Shown: positions 7,553-15,988, numbered from the stretch's first letter. The stretch is 59,842 bases of DNA from an uncultured Oscillibacter sp. (GCA_910579435.1 CAJTVF010000010.1:1-59842), one strand, 5' to 3'. The notes: generated from the letters alone by a model not told the origin. Numbers and translations are program-made.

Positions 7553-8083
7553 ATGTCATGGGAATACGGACTGAAAACAGAAAATTTAACAGAGGAAGAG
7601 ATGGTTAAACTCTTTGAGAAAGCCTTGACTCGGGCTGCAAAGGCAACCAGCGACCCCCATATAGCTAAAAACCGCAAGAAGCTACGCAAAAATACTGGCC
7701 CCTTTGGATGTGAAACCCCCGATTCCGAACCTCCCGACTATGACCACATCTACATCTTCAACAGCGGTCGCCGGGGCTGTCATCTCTTTTTCAAGCTGTA
7801 CCCCAACATGGAGCGCAACGGTCGGATAAAATTTCCCCAGGAGGGAGTTACCTGGTGTATGTACCTGGATTTCTCCTATGGCCGCGACCTGTCTCCAGGG
7901 ATCTTGGCCGATCTGGGGGTGGAAGAACCGGAGGAGTACGGCGAGAACTTTATGAGGGAATTGTCCCAGCTCTTTCCCCATGAGATTGTGCTGCTCAAGG
8001 AGTATGAGTACTTCCGTTGGGAGAATGGACAGGTGGTTCGTGTTGTTCCCCATGAAGCGGACGAAAGCGGGGGGCAGGATTGA
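7553..8083 (+). CDS. hypothetical protein
   Basis: This 176-residue soluble protein matches no family I recognise. The start is supported by AATAGGAG upstream and by a nearby promoter. It has a charged N-terminal helix rich in Glu and Lys, then an aromatic-rich region (YDHIYIFNSGRRGCHLFFKLYP and WCMYLDFSYGRD) and an acidic C-terminus. No signal peptide or membrane segment is seen. It stands alone between an ECF module and convergent coaX. Confidence 0.75.
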   Translation: MSWEYGLKTENLTEEEMVKLFEKALTRAAKATSDPHIAKNRKKLRKNTGPFGCETPDSEPPDYDHIYIFNSGRRGCHLFFKLYPNMERNGRIKFPQEGVTWCMYLDFSYGRDLSPGILADLGVEEPEEYGENFMRELSQLFPHEIVLLKEYEYFRWENGQVVRVVPHEADESGGQD

Positions 8084-8116
8084 AAAAATCCTGTTCCCTG
8101 CTTTTTGCAGCGAAAT

Positions 8117-8142
8117 GGCGGTGGGAAAGATATCCCGCCGCC
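8117..8142 (+). terminator. hairpin between convergent genes
   Basis: A 10-bp stem with one G.U pair (8117-8126 with 8133-8142) and a 6-nt loop lies between the unknown gene and coaX. There is no T-run, so termination is uncertain. I see nothing else in 8084-8254. Confidence 0.4.
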
Positions 8143-8254
8143 CTGCCTGTTACCGCTCCACATCCTGCGCCCTGCGGGGTGCGTGCTCCCACTGTTCCTG
8201 CCGCAGGATACCAGGATACTGTGTAAACGTTCTCCCGGATTTCCCCGGCTTTGG

Positions 8255-9025
8255 TCAGCGGTTCTTCTGATAGATGGTCCAAAGCCCGTCCATCAGGAGG
8301 AACTTGTCATACAGAACCTTGTTCCGGCAGTAGCGCACGATCACCGGGGCGTTCCCCCCTGTGGCCACCACGCTGACCTCCCGGCCCGGAAACTCCTCCC
8401 GGATCCGGTCAATGATGCCGTCCAGCATCCCGGCGGTACCGTAGACAATGCCGGAGCGCATACAGTCCTCCGTGTTCTTTCCAATAAGGGCTTTCGGATG
8501 CTGGAGCGAGATATCCGGCAACTGGGCCGCCCGGCGGCTCAGGGCCTCCAGGGAGACGTTGACCCCCGGCAGGAGGAGCCCCCCTTCATAGGTCCGTTCC
8601 TCGGAGATGACGCCGATGGTGGTGGCCGTCCCCATATCAATGGTAATGATGGGGGGCGTGAATTTCTCCAGCGCCGCCACGGCGTCCGCCACGATGTCCG
8701 CCCCCACCTGGGTCTGGACCGTCAGGCGGATGTTCAGCCCGGTTTTCACGCCGGGGCCCACCACCATGGGAGGCTTGCCCAAAAGGCGGGTCAGCGCCTT
8801 CTCCATCATGAAGTTCAGCGGCGGCACCACGCTGCACAATATGGCCCCGGTGACGTCCTTATAGCTGAAATGGTATAGGGTGAAGAGGTTCATCAGGTCA
8901 ATGCTGATCTGGTCCGCGGTCTTCCGGCTGTCCGTGTCCAGGGAGGCCAGGAAGCGGAGGGTTTTGTCCCTGTCGAAGAGGCCGACGGAGGTGTTGGAGT
9001 TGCCGACATCGATGGCAAGCAGCAT
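8255..9025 (-). CDS. coaX: type III pantothenate kinase
   Basis: This 256-residue enzyme phosphorylates pantothenate, the first step of coenzyme A synthesis. The ASKHA-fold nucleotide-binding signatures are clear: DVGNSNTSVGLFD at the N-terminus, DMGTATT in the middle and VATGGNAP near the C-terminus. Length is normal for CoaX. It is divergent from ogt, with a good promoter on each strand. It is the only CoA gene in the window, which matters because the coaBC gene usual between rpoZ and priA is missing. Confidence 0.95.
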   Translation of the reverse strand: MLLAIDVGNSNTSVGLFDRDKTLRFLASLDTDSRKTADQISIDLMNLFTLYHFSYKDVTGAILCSVVPPLNFMMEKALTRLLGKPPMVVGPGVKTGLNIRLTVQTQVGADIVADAVAALEKFTPPIITIDMGTATTIGVISEERTYEGGLLLPGVNVSLEALSRRAAQLPDISLQHPKALIGKNTEDCMRSGIVYGTAGMLDGIIDRIREEFPGREVSVVATGGNAPVIVRYCRNKVLYDKFLLMDGLWTIYQKNR

Positions 9026-9065
9026 GGAAAGCGCTCCTTTCGTCCCGGTTTTACCGTATGGCTAT

Positions 9066-9094
9066 ATAGTAGCACGAGCCGGGCCGCCTTGCAA
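9066..9094 (-). promoter_or_regulatory. sigma-A promoter for coaX
   Basis: On the minus strand TTGCAA (9089-9094) and TACTAT (9066-9071) are 17 bp apart. Confidence 0.72.
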
Positions 9095-9113
9095 GAGGAT
9101 GACGAAAAAGGGC

Positions 9114-9142
9114 TTGCAGTCATACGTTTGTTCTGGTATAAT
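9114..9142 (+). promoter_or_regulatory. sigma-A promoter for ogt
   Basis: TTGCAG (9114-9119) and a consensus TATAAT (9137-9142) are 17 bp apart with an extended -10 TGG. Confidence 0.82.
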
Positions 9143-9222
9143 GAAACCATGAACAAAGCCAGCCTTCATAACCGGTGGAAGCCGGTTGTGAGGACGGGTG
9201 CTAAGAGAGGATGGAGCCATAT

Positions 9223-9753
9223 ATGACGTATCTGACGAAACTGGCCTCTCCCCTGGGCCCATTGTCCCTGGCCTCCGACGCGGAGGCGGTCACCGGCCTC
9301 TGGCTGGAGGGCCAGAAATATTTCGCCGCCGAACTGGAGGCGGACACAGAAGAACGGCCGGACCTCCCCGTCTTCCGCCAGGCGGAGGCGTGGCTGGACG
9401 CCTATTTTGCAAAGTGGGACCTCCCTCCCCTGCCGCCTCTGGCTCCCAGAGGGAGCGAGTTCCGGCAAGAGGTGTGGAAGCTGCTGCGGGAGATTCCCTT
9501 TGGGGAGACCACTACCTATGGCGCGCTGACGGAGCGGCTGAAAGCCGCCGGGATTCCCGCCTCCCCCCAGGCGGTGGGCGGGGCCGTGGGACATAACCCC
9601 ATTTCCATCCTCATTCCCTGCCATCGGGTGGTAGGGGCGGACGGAAGCCTGACGGGCTACGCGGGAGGCGTGGGCAAGAAGCGGTTTCTGCTGGAGCTGG
9701 AGGGTGCGGACTTGTCCAGGTTTTACATACCGAAACGGGGGACGGCGCTGTGA
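9223..9753 (+). CDS. ogt: methylated-DNA-[protein]-cysteine S-methyltransferase
   Basis: This 176-residue suicide repair protein transfers the methyl group from O6-methylguanine to its own cysteine. The active-site block IPCHRVVG and the YGALTERL and GNPISIL-like (HNPISILIPCH) motifs are present. I start at the ATG of MTYLTKLASPLGPL because homologues begin there and GGAG lies 7 nt upstream; an ATG four codons earlier is possible. It overlaps the next small gene (GTGA), so the two are an operon. Confidence 0.93.
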   Translation: MTYLTKLASPLGPLSLASDAEAVTGLWLEGQKYFAAELEADTEERPDLPVFRQAEAWLDAYFAKWDLPPLPPLAPRGSEFRQEVWKLLREIPFGETTTYGALTERLKAAGIPASPQAVGGAVGHNPISILIPCHRVVGADGSLTGYAGGVGKKRFLLELEGADLSRFYIPKRGTAL

Positions 9754-10007
9754 GAGAACTCGAGAAATTCCCCTGCCCCTGCTGCGGCTATAAAACCTTT
9801 TCCGCCCCCAGGGAGGACGCCCCCGCCTATATCTGCCCGGTATGCCTCTGGGAAAACGACGTATTCGCCCCCGGGGAGGACCAGCCCAGTGATGAAAACC
9901 GGGGCATGACCCTGGCGGAGGGCCGGAAGGCATTCCGGCGGCTGGGGGCTGTCCGCAAGGACCTCGTGCAATACGCGCGGAAGCCCCTGCCGGAGGAAAT
10001 TCCATGA
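9750..10007 (+). CDS. CPCC-family cysteine-rich zinc-binding protein
   Basis: This 85-residue protein carries FPCPCCGYKTF and, after a spacer, YICPVCLWENDV, a four-cysteine zinc-ribbon-like arrangement of the cysteine-rich CPCC family. It starts at a GTG overlapping the ogt stop codon, so it is translated by coupling. Function is unknown; co-transcription with a DNA repair gene is the only clue. Confidence 0.85.
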   Translation: MRELEKFPCPCCGYKTFSAPREDAPAYICPVCLWENDVFAPGEDQPSDENRGMTLAEGRKAFRRLGAVRKDLVQYARKPLPEEIP

Positions 10008-10015
10008 TCCATCAA

Positions 10016-10052
10016 AAAGAGCGGGCACTGGAACACCAATGCCCGCCTCTTT
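10016..10052. terminator. bidirectional terminator
   Basis: GCGGGCA (10021-10027) pairs with TGCCCGC (10040-10046), and AAAGA pairs with TCTTT after a 1-nt bulge. It separates the ogt operon from convergent spoIVA. Confidence 0.8.
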
Positions 10053-10053
10053 A

Positions 10054-11529
10054 TTATAGGATAATGCAGATCAGCCCGCCGCTGCCCTCGTTGATGATGC
10101 GGGTCAGGGTCTCCTGGAGCTTCTTCCGGGCGTCGTCCGGCATCCGCTTCAGCTTCCCCTGGAGGTCGTCGCTGACCAGCTCGTGGAAGCTGCGGCCGAA
10201 GATGTTGGACTGCCAGATCTTGCTGGTGTCCCCCTCGAACTCCTGGAGGAGATAGTTTACCATGTCCTCCGACTGCTTCTCGTTGCCCACGATGGGCGAG
10301 ACCGCCGTCTCGATGTCCGCCCGGATCATGTGGATGCTGGGGGCGCTGGCCTTCAGCTTCACGCCGTAACGGCCTCCCTGCTTCATGATCTCCGGCTCCT
10401 CCAGCTTCAGCTCGTCGATGCTGGGCACCACGATGCCGTAGCCCGTCTCCCTCACGTCCCGCAGGGCCCCGGCCACCTTGTCATACTCCGCCTTCACCGC
10501 CGCCAGGCGGGTCAGCAGGCTCATCAGGTCCCCGTCGTCCCCCACCTCAAAGCCGGACTGCTCCGACAGGGTGTGGTAAAACAGCTCCCGCGGAAGGCTC
10601 AGGCTGGCCGCCGCCACGCCGGTGCCCAGGTCGATGGACGTAATCTTGGCCTCGCTGATGTTCTCACAGGACCCCAGGGCGGCGATCACGCCCTCTACCT
10701 CCCGGATGTGCTGGAGCTGGGAAGTGCCCTGGCGCACCGCGTCGTAGAGGCTGGCCTTGATGGGGTGCTCCGTGGGCAGGGCGTCCACCCAGGGGGGCAG
10801 GAACAGGTCCAGCTCCTGCATGGGGAACTCGTAGAGGACGGCCCGCAGGATGTCCGCCACGTCCTCCTCCCCCAGCTCCAGGCAGTTCACCGGGACACAG
10901 TTCACCTCATAGCGGGAGGCGATGTCCCGGGCGATGGCTTCCGCCCGGTCGGACTTCGGGTCTGCGGAGTTCAGCAGAACGATAAAGGGCTTCCCCAGCT
11001 CCTGGAGCTCCCGGACCACCCGCTCCTCCGCCTCCAGATAGTCCTCCCGGGGGATGTCGGCCACTGTGCCGTCGGTGGTAATGACGATTCCGATGGTGGA
11101 GTGTTCCGAGATTACCTTCCGGGTGCCGATCTCCGCCGCCTCGGTCATGGGGATCTCGTGGTCATACCAGGGCGTGGTGACCATCCGGGGCGCGTCGTCC
11201 TCAAACTGGCCGATAGCTCCCCGGACCATGTAGCCCACGCAGTCGATAAGCCGCACGGAGAAGGATGCGCCGCCCTCCAGCTGGACCTGGGCCGCCTCCT
11301 CCGGAACGAACTTGGGCTCCGCCGTCATGATGGTCCGGCCGGAGCCGCTCTGGGGCAGCTCATCCCGGGCCCGCTCCTTGCGGTACACATTTTCAATGTT
11401 GGGAATCACCTGGGTCTCCATGAAGCGCTTGATGAAGGTGGACTTGCCGGTCCGCACCGGGCCCACCACGCCGATGTAAATATCCCCCGCCGTGCGGGTG
11501 GCGATATTTTGATAAATGGTCGTGTTCAT
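10054..11529 (-). CDS. spoIVA: stage IV sporulation protein A, coat morphogenetic ATPase
   Basis: This 491-residue protein polymerises with ATP hydrolysis on the outer forespore membrane and forms the basement layer of the spore coat; its usual length is about 492. The Walker A motif GPVRTGKST sits at residues about 23-31, and the LIDCVGYMVRGAIG, YDHEIPMTEAAEIGTRKVI and LLNSADP blocks are family hallmarks. The C-terminus NEGSGGLICIIL matches the conserved membrane-proximal end that meets SpoVM. The start MNTTIYQNIATRT is the conserved one; the frame extends upstream without merit. A sigma-E-like promoter precedes it. Its partners SpoVM and SipL are encoded about 4 kb away. Confidence 0.98.
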   Translation of the reverse strand: MNTTIYQNIATRTAGDIYIGVVGPVRTGKSTFIKRFMETQVIPNIENVYRKERARDELPQSGSGRTIMTAEPKFVPEEAAQVQLEGGASFSVRLIDCVGYMVRGAIGQFEDDAPRMVTTPWYDHEIPMTEAAEIGTRKVISEHSTIGIVITTDGTVADIPREDYLEAEERVVRELQELGKPFIVLLNSADPKSDRAEAIARDIASRYEVNCVPVNCLELGEEDVADILRAVLYEFPMQELDLFLPPWVDALPTEHPIKASLYDAVRQGTSQLQHIREVEGVIAALGSCENISEAKITSIDLGTGVAAASLSLPRELFYHTLSEQSGFEVGDDGDLMSLLTRLAAVKAEYDKVAGALRDVRETGYGIVVPSIDELKLEEPEIMKQGGRYGVKLKASAPSIHMIRADIETAVSPIVGNEKQSEDMVNYLLQEFEGDTSKIWQSNIFGRSFHELVSDDLQGKLKRMPDDARKKLQETLTRIINEGSGGLICIIL

Positions 11530-11566
11530 AGCATCCCGTCCTTTTTCCGCTCCATATTCATGTTCC

Positions 11567-11595
11567 ACTCTATGCCCGTCCGGCGGAAAGTATGA
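11567..11595 (-). promoter_or_regulatory. sigma-E-like promoter for spoIVA
   Basis: On the minus strand a -35 box TCATACT (11589-11595) and -10 box CATAGAGT (11567-11574) are 14 bp apart, close to the mother-cell sigma-E pattern. The same -10 box precedes sipL and spoIIIAA. Confidence 0.75.
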
Positions 11596-11669
11596 CGGCC
11601 CGTCTTGTTTTAGAGAAAGCGTACAAAGAAGTTCCGCTGCCGGTTGGGCTGATTTGGTCGAAATCACGC

Positions 11670-11698
11670 TTTACATGGTCTCTTCAATATGCTAAACT
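11670..11698 (+). promoter_or_regulatory. sigma-A promoter for the amino-acid ABC operon
   Basis: TTTACA (11670-11675) and TAAACT (11693-11698) are 17 bp apart, about 50 bp before the first gene. Confidence 0.65.
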
Positions 11699-11750
11699 GC
11701 TACCGTATTAAATGAGCAGGGCCGCCTGTTCGATTTTGGAGGATGAAAAC

Positions 11751-12650
11751 ATGATGAAACGCAAGAAGTTCTGGGCTCTTCTGCTGGCCCTCGCGATGGT
11801 TCTGAGCCTGGCCGCCTGCGGCGGCAATGGGGGAAATTCCAGCGGAAGCGGAGACAGCGGCTCCCCGGCTGCCGCCCCCGAGGATCCAAAGACCGATGGC
11901 GAAGGAAGTAGCCAGGCGGATGCTGAAAGCGATCTGGCTTATATCCAGGGCAAGGGCACTCTGGTAGTGGGCATGACGGACTTCGCCCCTATGGACTACC
12001 GGGACGCCAGCGGCAATTGGATCGGTTTTGACGCCGATATGGCCTCCGCCTTTGCTGAAAGCCTGGGCGTTCAGGTGGAGTTCCAGGAAATCACCTGGGA
12101 TTACAAGGTCATGGAGCTGAACGCCAAAAGCATCGACTGTGTTTGGAACGGAATGACCCTGAACGACGAGGTCAAGGCGGCCATGGACACCGGAAACGCC
12201 TACTGCCTCAACGCCCAGGTATTGGTGGTCCCTGCCGATAAGGCTGCGGATTTTGAAAGCCTGACCAGCCTGGAGGGCCTGAACGTGGCCGTGGAATCCG
12301 GCTCCGCCGGCGAGGACGCCGCCGAGGCCCTGGGCGCTTCCACCACCGCTGTGGCAAAGCAGGCCGACGCGCTGATGGAGGTCTCCGCCGGCACCGCCGA
12401 CGCCGCTGTCATCGACCTTCTGATGGCCGGCGCCATGATCGGCGAAGGAACCAACTACGCGAACCTCACGTATACCGTCAACCTGAACACCGCCCAGGGC
12501 CTGGAATCCGAAGAATACGGCGTGGGCTTCCGCAAGGGGTCTGATCTGGCGGACGCTTGGAACAGCTTCTGGGCCGCCGCCGTCGCCGACGGCTCCGTCC
12601 TGGAAACCGGCACTGCCTATGGCGTGCAGGAATCCCTGATTTTAGAGTAA
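11751..12650 (+). CDS. amino-acid ABC transporter substrate-binding lipoprotein
   Basis: This 299-residue protein is a type II solute-binding protein of the polar amino-acid family. A lipoprotein signal with lipobox LSLAAC precedes a Gly/Ser-rich spacer. The mature fold shows TLVVGMTDFAPMDYRDASGNWIGFDADMASAFAESLG and SIDCVWNGMTLNDEVKA, as in glutamine, cystine or basic amino-acid binders; the substrate cannot be fixed. The ATG pair at 11751/11754 is preceded by GGAGGA at 11738-11743. It is the first gene of a three-gene operon with permease and ATPase. Confidence 0.94.
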   Translation: MMKRKKFWALLLALAMVLSLAACGGNGGNSSGSGDSGSPAAAPEDPKTDGEGSSQADAESDLAYIQGKGTLVVGMTDFAPMDYRDASGNWIGFDADMASAFAESLGVQVEFQEITWDYKVMELNAKSIDCVWNGMTLNDEVKAAMDTGNAYCLNAQVLVVPADKAADFESLTSLEGLNVAVESGSAGEDAAEALGASTTAVAKQADALMEVSAGTADAAVIDLLMAGAMIGEGTNYANLTYTVNLNTAQGLESEEYGVGFRKGSDLADAWNSFWAAAVADGSVLETGTAYGVQESLILE

Positions 12651-12673
12651 AGTCCTTCGTTTCTTCAACCCGC

Positions 12674-12702
12674 AAAGGCAGAGAGCGCCGCTCTCTGCCT
12701 TT
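12674..12702 (+). terminator. intercistronic hairpin after the binding-protein gene
   Basis: A perfect 12-bp stem (12674-12685 with 12691-12702) lacks a T-run. Such hairpins commonly protect or partly terminate the binding-protein message so that it exceeds permease message. Confidence 0.6.
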
Positions 12703-12745
12703 GGACGGTTTTCCTCCCCGAAATTTTCAATGAGAGGACGATTCC

Positions 12746-13435
12746 ATGCTTTCCTTTTTTGGTTCCACCGAGTTTTTGACGGTCTTATCCGCCTTGAATA
12801 CCGGCTTTATCAAGACGCTTCAGCTCTTCTTTGTCACGCTGGTAGGGGCGGTCCCTTTGGGCCTGGTGATTTCCTTCGGCTCCATGAGCCGCGTCCCTCC
12901 CCTGCGGTGGCTGACGAAAACCGTGGTCTGGATCGTCCGGGGCACGCCCCTGGTGCTCCAGATCATCGCGCTGTACTATGTGCCCGGCTTGAAGGGCTTT
13001 CCCATCTGGAGCGGCGGCGAGTCCGGTCGTTTTACCGCCGTGGCGGTGGCGTTCGTCATCAACTACGCCTGCTATTTCTCGGAAATCTACCGGGGCGGTA
13101 TCCAGGGCGTACCCGCCGGGCAGCAGGAGGCCGGGCTGGTGCTGGGCATGACAAAGCGCCAGATCTTCTTTAAGGTCACGCTGCTGCAAATGATCAAGCG
13201 CATTGTCCCCCCCATGTCCAACGAAATCATCACCCTGGTCAAGGACACTTCCCTGGCCCGGGTGGTGGCCCTGCAGGAGGTCATCTGGATGGGCGAATCC
13301 TTCATGAAGGGCAACCAGGGCTACGCGGGGCTGGTGTGGCCGCTGTTCTTCACGGCGGTGTACTACCTCGCGTTCAGCGGCGTGGTGACCATCCTCCTGG
13401 GAAACCTGGAAAAGAAGCTGGAATATTTCCGTTGA
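12746..13435 (+). CDS. amino-acid ABC transporter permease
   Basis: This 229-residue integral membrane protein of the HisM/GlnP family has an N-terminal helix around LQLFFVTLVGAVPLGLVI, further helices through the protein, and the cytoplasmic EAA loop EAGLVLGMTKRQIFFKVTLLQ that docks with the ATPase. It lies 95 bp after the binding protein and 15 bp before the ATPase gene. Confidence 0.95.
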   Translation: MLSFFGSTEFLTVLSALNTGFIKTLQLFFVTLVGAVPLGLVISFGSMSRVPPLRWLTKTVVWIVRGTPLVLQIIALYYVPGLKGFPIWSGGESGRFTAVAVAFVINYACYFSEIYRGGIQGVPAGQQEAGLVLGMTKRQIFFKVTLLQMIKRIVPPMSNEIITLVKDTSLARVVALQEVIWMGESFMKGNQGYAGLVWPLFFTAVYYLAFSGVVTILLGNLEKKLEYFR

Positions 13436-13450
13436 GAGGAGCTGGCAGCG

Positions 13451-14218
13451 ATGACGATTTTAGAAGTCCAACATATTGAAAAGCACTTTGGGGACACCCG
13501 GGTCCTCAGCGATATCAGTTTTTCCCTGGAGGAGGGCCAGGCCCTGTCCATCATCGGCTCATCCGGCTCCGGCAAGACCACCCTGCTCCGCTGCCTGAAC
13601 TTCCTGGAACGGCCGGATTACGGTTCCATTGCCGTAAAGGGCGGCGTGATCTTTGACGCGTCGGACCCCTCCACCCAGGCGGAAAAGGACATCCGCCAAA
13701 AACGGCTCCACTTCGGCCTGGTGTTCCAGAACTTCAACCTCTTTCCCCAATACACGGCCCTGCAAAATGTCACCCTGGCCCGGGAGCTGCTGGCCAAGGA
13801 TCGGGGCGGTGAGAGCAAAGAGGCCATTGCCGGGGCGGGCCGGGAGCTGCTGGCCCAAATGGGCCTGGCCGACCGGGCGGACCACTATCCCCACCAGCTC
13901 TCCGGCGGGCAGCAGCAGCGGGTGGCCATCGCCCGGGCATTGGCTCTCCAGCCAGACATTCTCTGCTTTGACGAGCCCACCTCCGCCCTGGACCCGGAGC
14001 TCACCGGAGAGGTCCTGCGGGTCATCCGTTCCCTGGCGGAACAAAAGACCACCATGATCATCGTCACCCATGAGATGGCCTTTGCACGGGATGTGGCGGA
14101 CCAGGTGATCTTCATGGACGGCGGCATCATCGTGGAACAAGGCGACCCCAGAGAGGTCATTGACCACCCCAAGGAAGAGCGGACGAGGCAGTTCCTTTTC
14201 AGATACGCAAATGGCTGA
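13451..14218 (+). CDS. amino-acid ABC transporter ATP-binding protein
   Basis: This 255-residue ATPase is of the GlnQ/HisP type. Walker A GSSGSGKTTLLRC (residues about 36-48), Q-loop VFQNFNLFPQ, signature LSGGQQQR, Walker B CFDEPTSALDPE and the H-loop VTHEM are all intact. It powers the permease encoded just upstream and ends at a bidirectional terminator shared with sipL. Confidence 0.96.
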   Translation: MTILEVQHIEKHFGDTRVLSDISFSLEEGQALSIIGSSGSGKTTLLRCLNFLERPDYGSIAVKGGVIFDASDPSTQAEKDIRQKRLHFGLVFQNFNLFPQYTALQNVTLARELLAKDRGGESKEAIAGAGRELLAQMGLADRADHYPHQLSGGQQQRVAIARALALQPDILCFDEPTSALDPELTGEVLRVIRSLAEQKTTMIIVTHEMAFARDVADQVIFMDGGIIVEQGDPREVIDHPKEERTRQFLFRYANG

Positions 14219-14256
14219 AACAAAATATCAATAAAGGAAATAGGCTTTACAGGAAA

Positions 14257-14283
14257 AAGCGCGGGAGAGCTTCTCCCGCGCTT
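14257..14283. terminator. bidirectional terminator
   Basis: A perfect 12-bp stem (14257-14268 with 14272-14283) with a 3-nt loop and short T-runs on both strands lies between the convergent ABC operon and sipL. Confidence 0.82.
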
Positions 14284-14287
14284 CGTT

Positions 14288-15826
14288 TCAGGCTCTTTTT
14301 CTGGGAATCAGCAGCATCTGGTCCTGGGGGATATCCCCCTCCCCCTCCAGCTGGTTGGCGGCGAGGATGGCGGCGATGGTGGTGTTGTACTTCTTCGCCA
14401 GGTCCCAGGTGCTCTCCTGCCGCCCGATGCACCGCAGCACCAGAGAGGGCGCGCCGCCCAGGTCCTTGGTGGTCTCCGTGTCCAGCTTGGCGGCGGAGAC
14501 GCAGACCTTTTTCATCCTGGCCGCTGCCTCCACGTGGAAGTCCACTGGGAACCGCACCTCAATGCCCCGATCGCCCAGAGTCCCCTGGACCTCCTCGGCG
14601 CAGACGGCCCGGGCGGTGACCCGGCAGTCCTCCGGCAGCTCCAGCTGACAGCCGGCGTCAATGCTTCGCTCTGCCACCAGAGGCACGCCGCCCTCGTCTA
14701 AATACATGGCGCGGACTGTCACCCCGGCCCGAAGGACGGCCATGTTCCCCTCCCGGCTGACGGACACCGGGCCGCATTTGGCGGAGAGGGCCAGAATGGA
14801 CTCCGCCACTACGCCGATTTCCAGCACCTCCCGCAGGGTCTGCCGGCGGGTCAGGTTTTCGCAGAAGCTGGTGATCGTCAGCGGCGCGGCCTCATAGGTC
14901 ATGTCATAGGCAGTGGAATACAGGTCGCTGAGCAAGGTCAGCTCCCGCTCCTCCCGCAGCAGGGCCGTTGCGTGGAGATACAGCGTCACGGCAATCTGGC
15001 GGCCCTCCGGGTCGTCGCCGTCGATTTGGAGGTCCGTGCCCGTCAGCTGCAATTGCAGGCTGGCGGCCGATCCCTCCTCGGCCCCTTCCACCTCCATGAT
15101 CTGGGAGAAGGGCAGCTCCGCGGAGGCGGAGCCGCAGCCGCCGTCCAAGTCCCGGTAGAGCAGGCTGATGGCAAATATCCCCTTGAAAATCAGCTTGCTC
15201 CCCACAATTTTTGTCTCTGTAACAGTGCTGGAAACCTGGCTGGCCAGCAGCTCCGCCGCTCCCTCCCGGCCCGGGGAGAGGTTCATCTCCTCGGTGAAGG
15301 TAAAGTCCTTTTCCGCAATGTGAGTCAAGAGGATCGCGTGCTGTTCCTCCTGGCGCTTTTCCACCTGGAGCCCCGGCTCCGCCTCCACGTCCTCACAAAA
15401 CTCCAGGGGCTTGCTCTGATAGCCCGTCACATGGGTCACCAGCTTGCAGTGGGTGAAAATCTTCCGTGGGTTCAGCATCCGGGCCTCTAAAAATTCCGTC
15501 TCCGTTTCCGCCGTCAGGTGCTGACAGCCCGGCAGGGCCCGGCTGTCGCTCTCAGCGGTGAAGGGAATGGCAAATTCCAGGGTACGGACGCCGCTCTCCC
15601 CATCGGGCGTATAGAGCACGGTGACCCGGACCGTGCCGGAGAGCTCCGCCTTCCCGTCCCGCAGCTCCCGGCTGTGGAGATAGACCTTCCCGTCCGTCTC
15701 GATGATGCGGGCGATGTCGGGGCAATAGTCCGGCACGATGGTCTCCGCCGTCTCCTCCTGGGTCAGGGTCAGCTCCCCGCCCGTGTCATAGGCGTCCAAA
15801 GACACTTTTTTTAAATCCAGTTCCAT
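14288..15826 (-). CDS. sipL: SipL-like spore coat protein (SPOCS and LysM domains)
   Basis: This 512-residue protein has an N-terminal SPOCS (DUF3794) region (about 1-180, including IVPDYCPDIARIIETDGKVYLHSREL), a long middle part with further SPOCS-like repeats, and a C-terminal LysM domain (about 463-512) around ESTWDLAKKYNTTIAAILAANQL. The layout is that of SipL of Clostridioides difficile, which binds SpoIVA through its LysM domain to assemble the coat. The LysM domain probably serves protein binding, not peptidoglycan binding. It has a sigma-E-like promoter, and spoVM ends only about 70 bp upstream, so the coat basement genes cluster. Confidence 0.85.
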   Translation of the reverse strand: MELDLKKVSLDAYDTGGELTLTQEETAETIVPDYCPDIARIIETDGKVYLHSRELRDGKAELSGTVRVTVLYTPDGESGVRTLEFAIPFTAESDSRALPGCQHLTAETETEFLEARMLNPRKIFTHCKLVTHVTGYQSKPLEFCEDVEAEPGLQVEKRQEEQHAILLTHIAEKDFTFTEEMNLSPGREGAAELLASQVSSTVTETKIVGSKLIFKGIFAISLLYRDLDGGCGSASAELPFSQIMEVEGAEEGSAASLQLQLTGTDLQIDGDDPEGRQIAVTLYLHATALLREERELTLLSDLYSTAYDMTYEAAPLTITSFCENLTRRQTLREVLEIGVVAESILALSAKCGPVSVSREGNMAVLRAGVTVRAMYLDEGGVPLVAERSIDAGCQLELPEDCRVTARAVCAEEVQGTLGDRGIEVRFPVDFHVEAAARMKKVCVSAAKLDTETTKDLGGAPSLVLRCIGRQESTWDLAKKYNTTIAAILAANQLEGEGDIPQDQMLLIPRKRA

Positions 15827-15869
15827 GAAGAACTCCTTCCTTTCCCGGCAGGCATAGAATCCATGTCCT

Positions 15870-15898
15870 ACTCTATGCGCCGCCGGAGCGGGATATGT
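15870..15898 (-). promoter_or_regulatory. sigma-E-like promoter for sipL
   Basis: On the minus strand ACATATC (15892-15898) and CATAGAGT (15870-15877) are 14 bp apart, the same -10 box and spacing as at spoIVA. Confidence 0.72.
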
Positions 15899-15899
15899 T

Positions 15900-15968
15900 T
15901 CAGACCTTGAAAATCTTCTTCAGTATGCCCCGGAGCATTTTGGGGGACTTCCAAACCACGATATTCAT
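15900..15968 (-). CDS. spoVM: SpoVM, 22-residue spore membrane-curvature peptide
   Basis: This 22-codon gene lies below usual length limits. Aligned without gaps to the 26-residue B. subtilis SpoVM, it is identical at Met1, Lys7, Pro9, Lys10, Leu12, Gly14 and Ile15, and conservative at most other helix positions; the C-terminal half is a cationic amphipathic helix (GILKKIFKV). SpoVM inserts into the convex forespore membrane and recruits SpoIVA. The ATG has a strong ribosome site (GAGGAGG, 8 nt upstream). It sits downstream of prpC-prkC-rsgA, exactly where spoVM lies in B. subtilis, and next to sipL. Confidence 0.88.
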   Translation of the reverse strand: MNIVVWKSPKMLRGILKKIFKV

Positions 15969-15988
15969 ATGACGCCTCCTCTCTGTCC

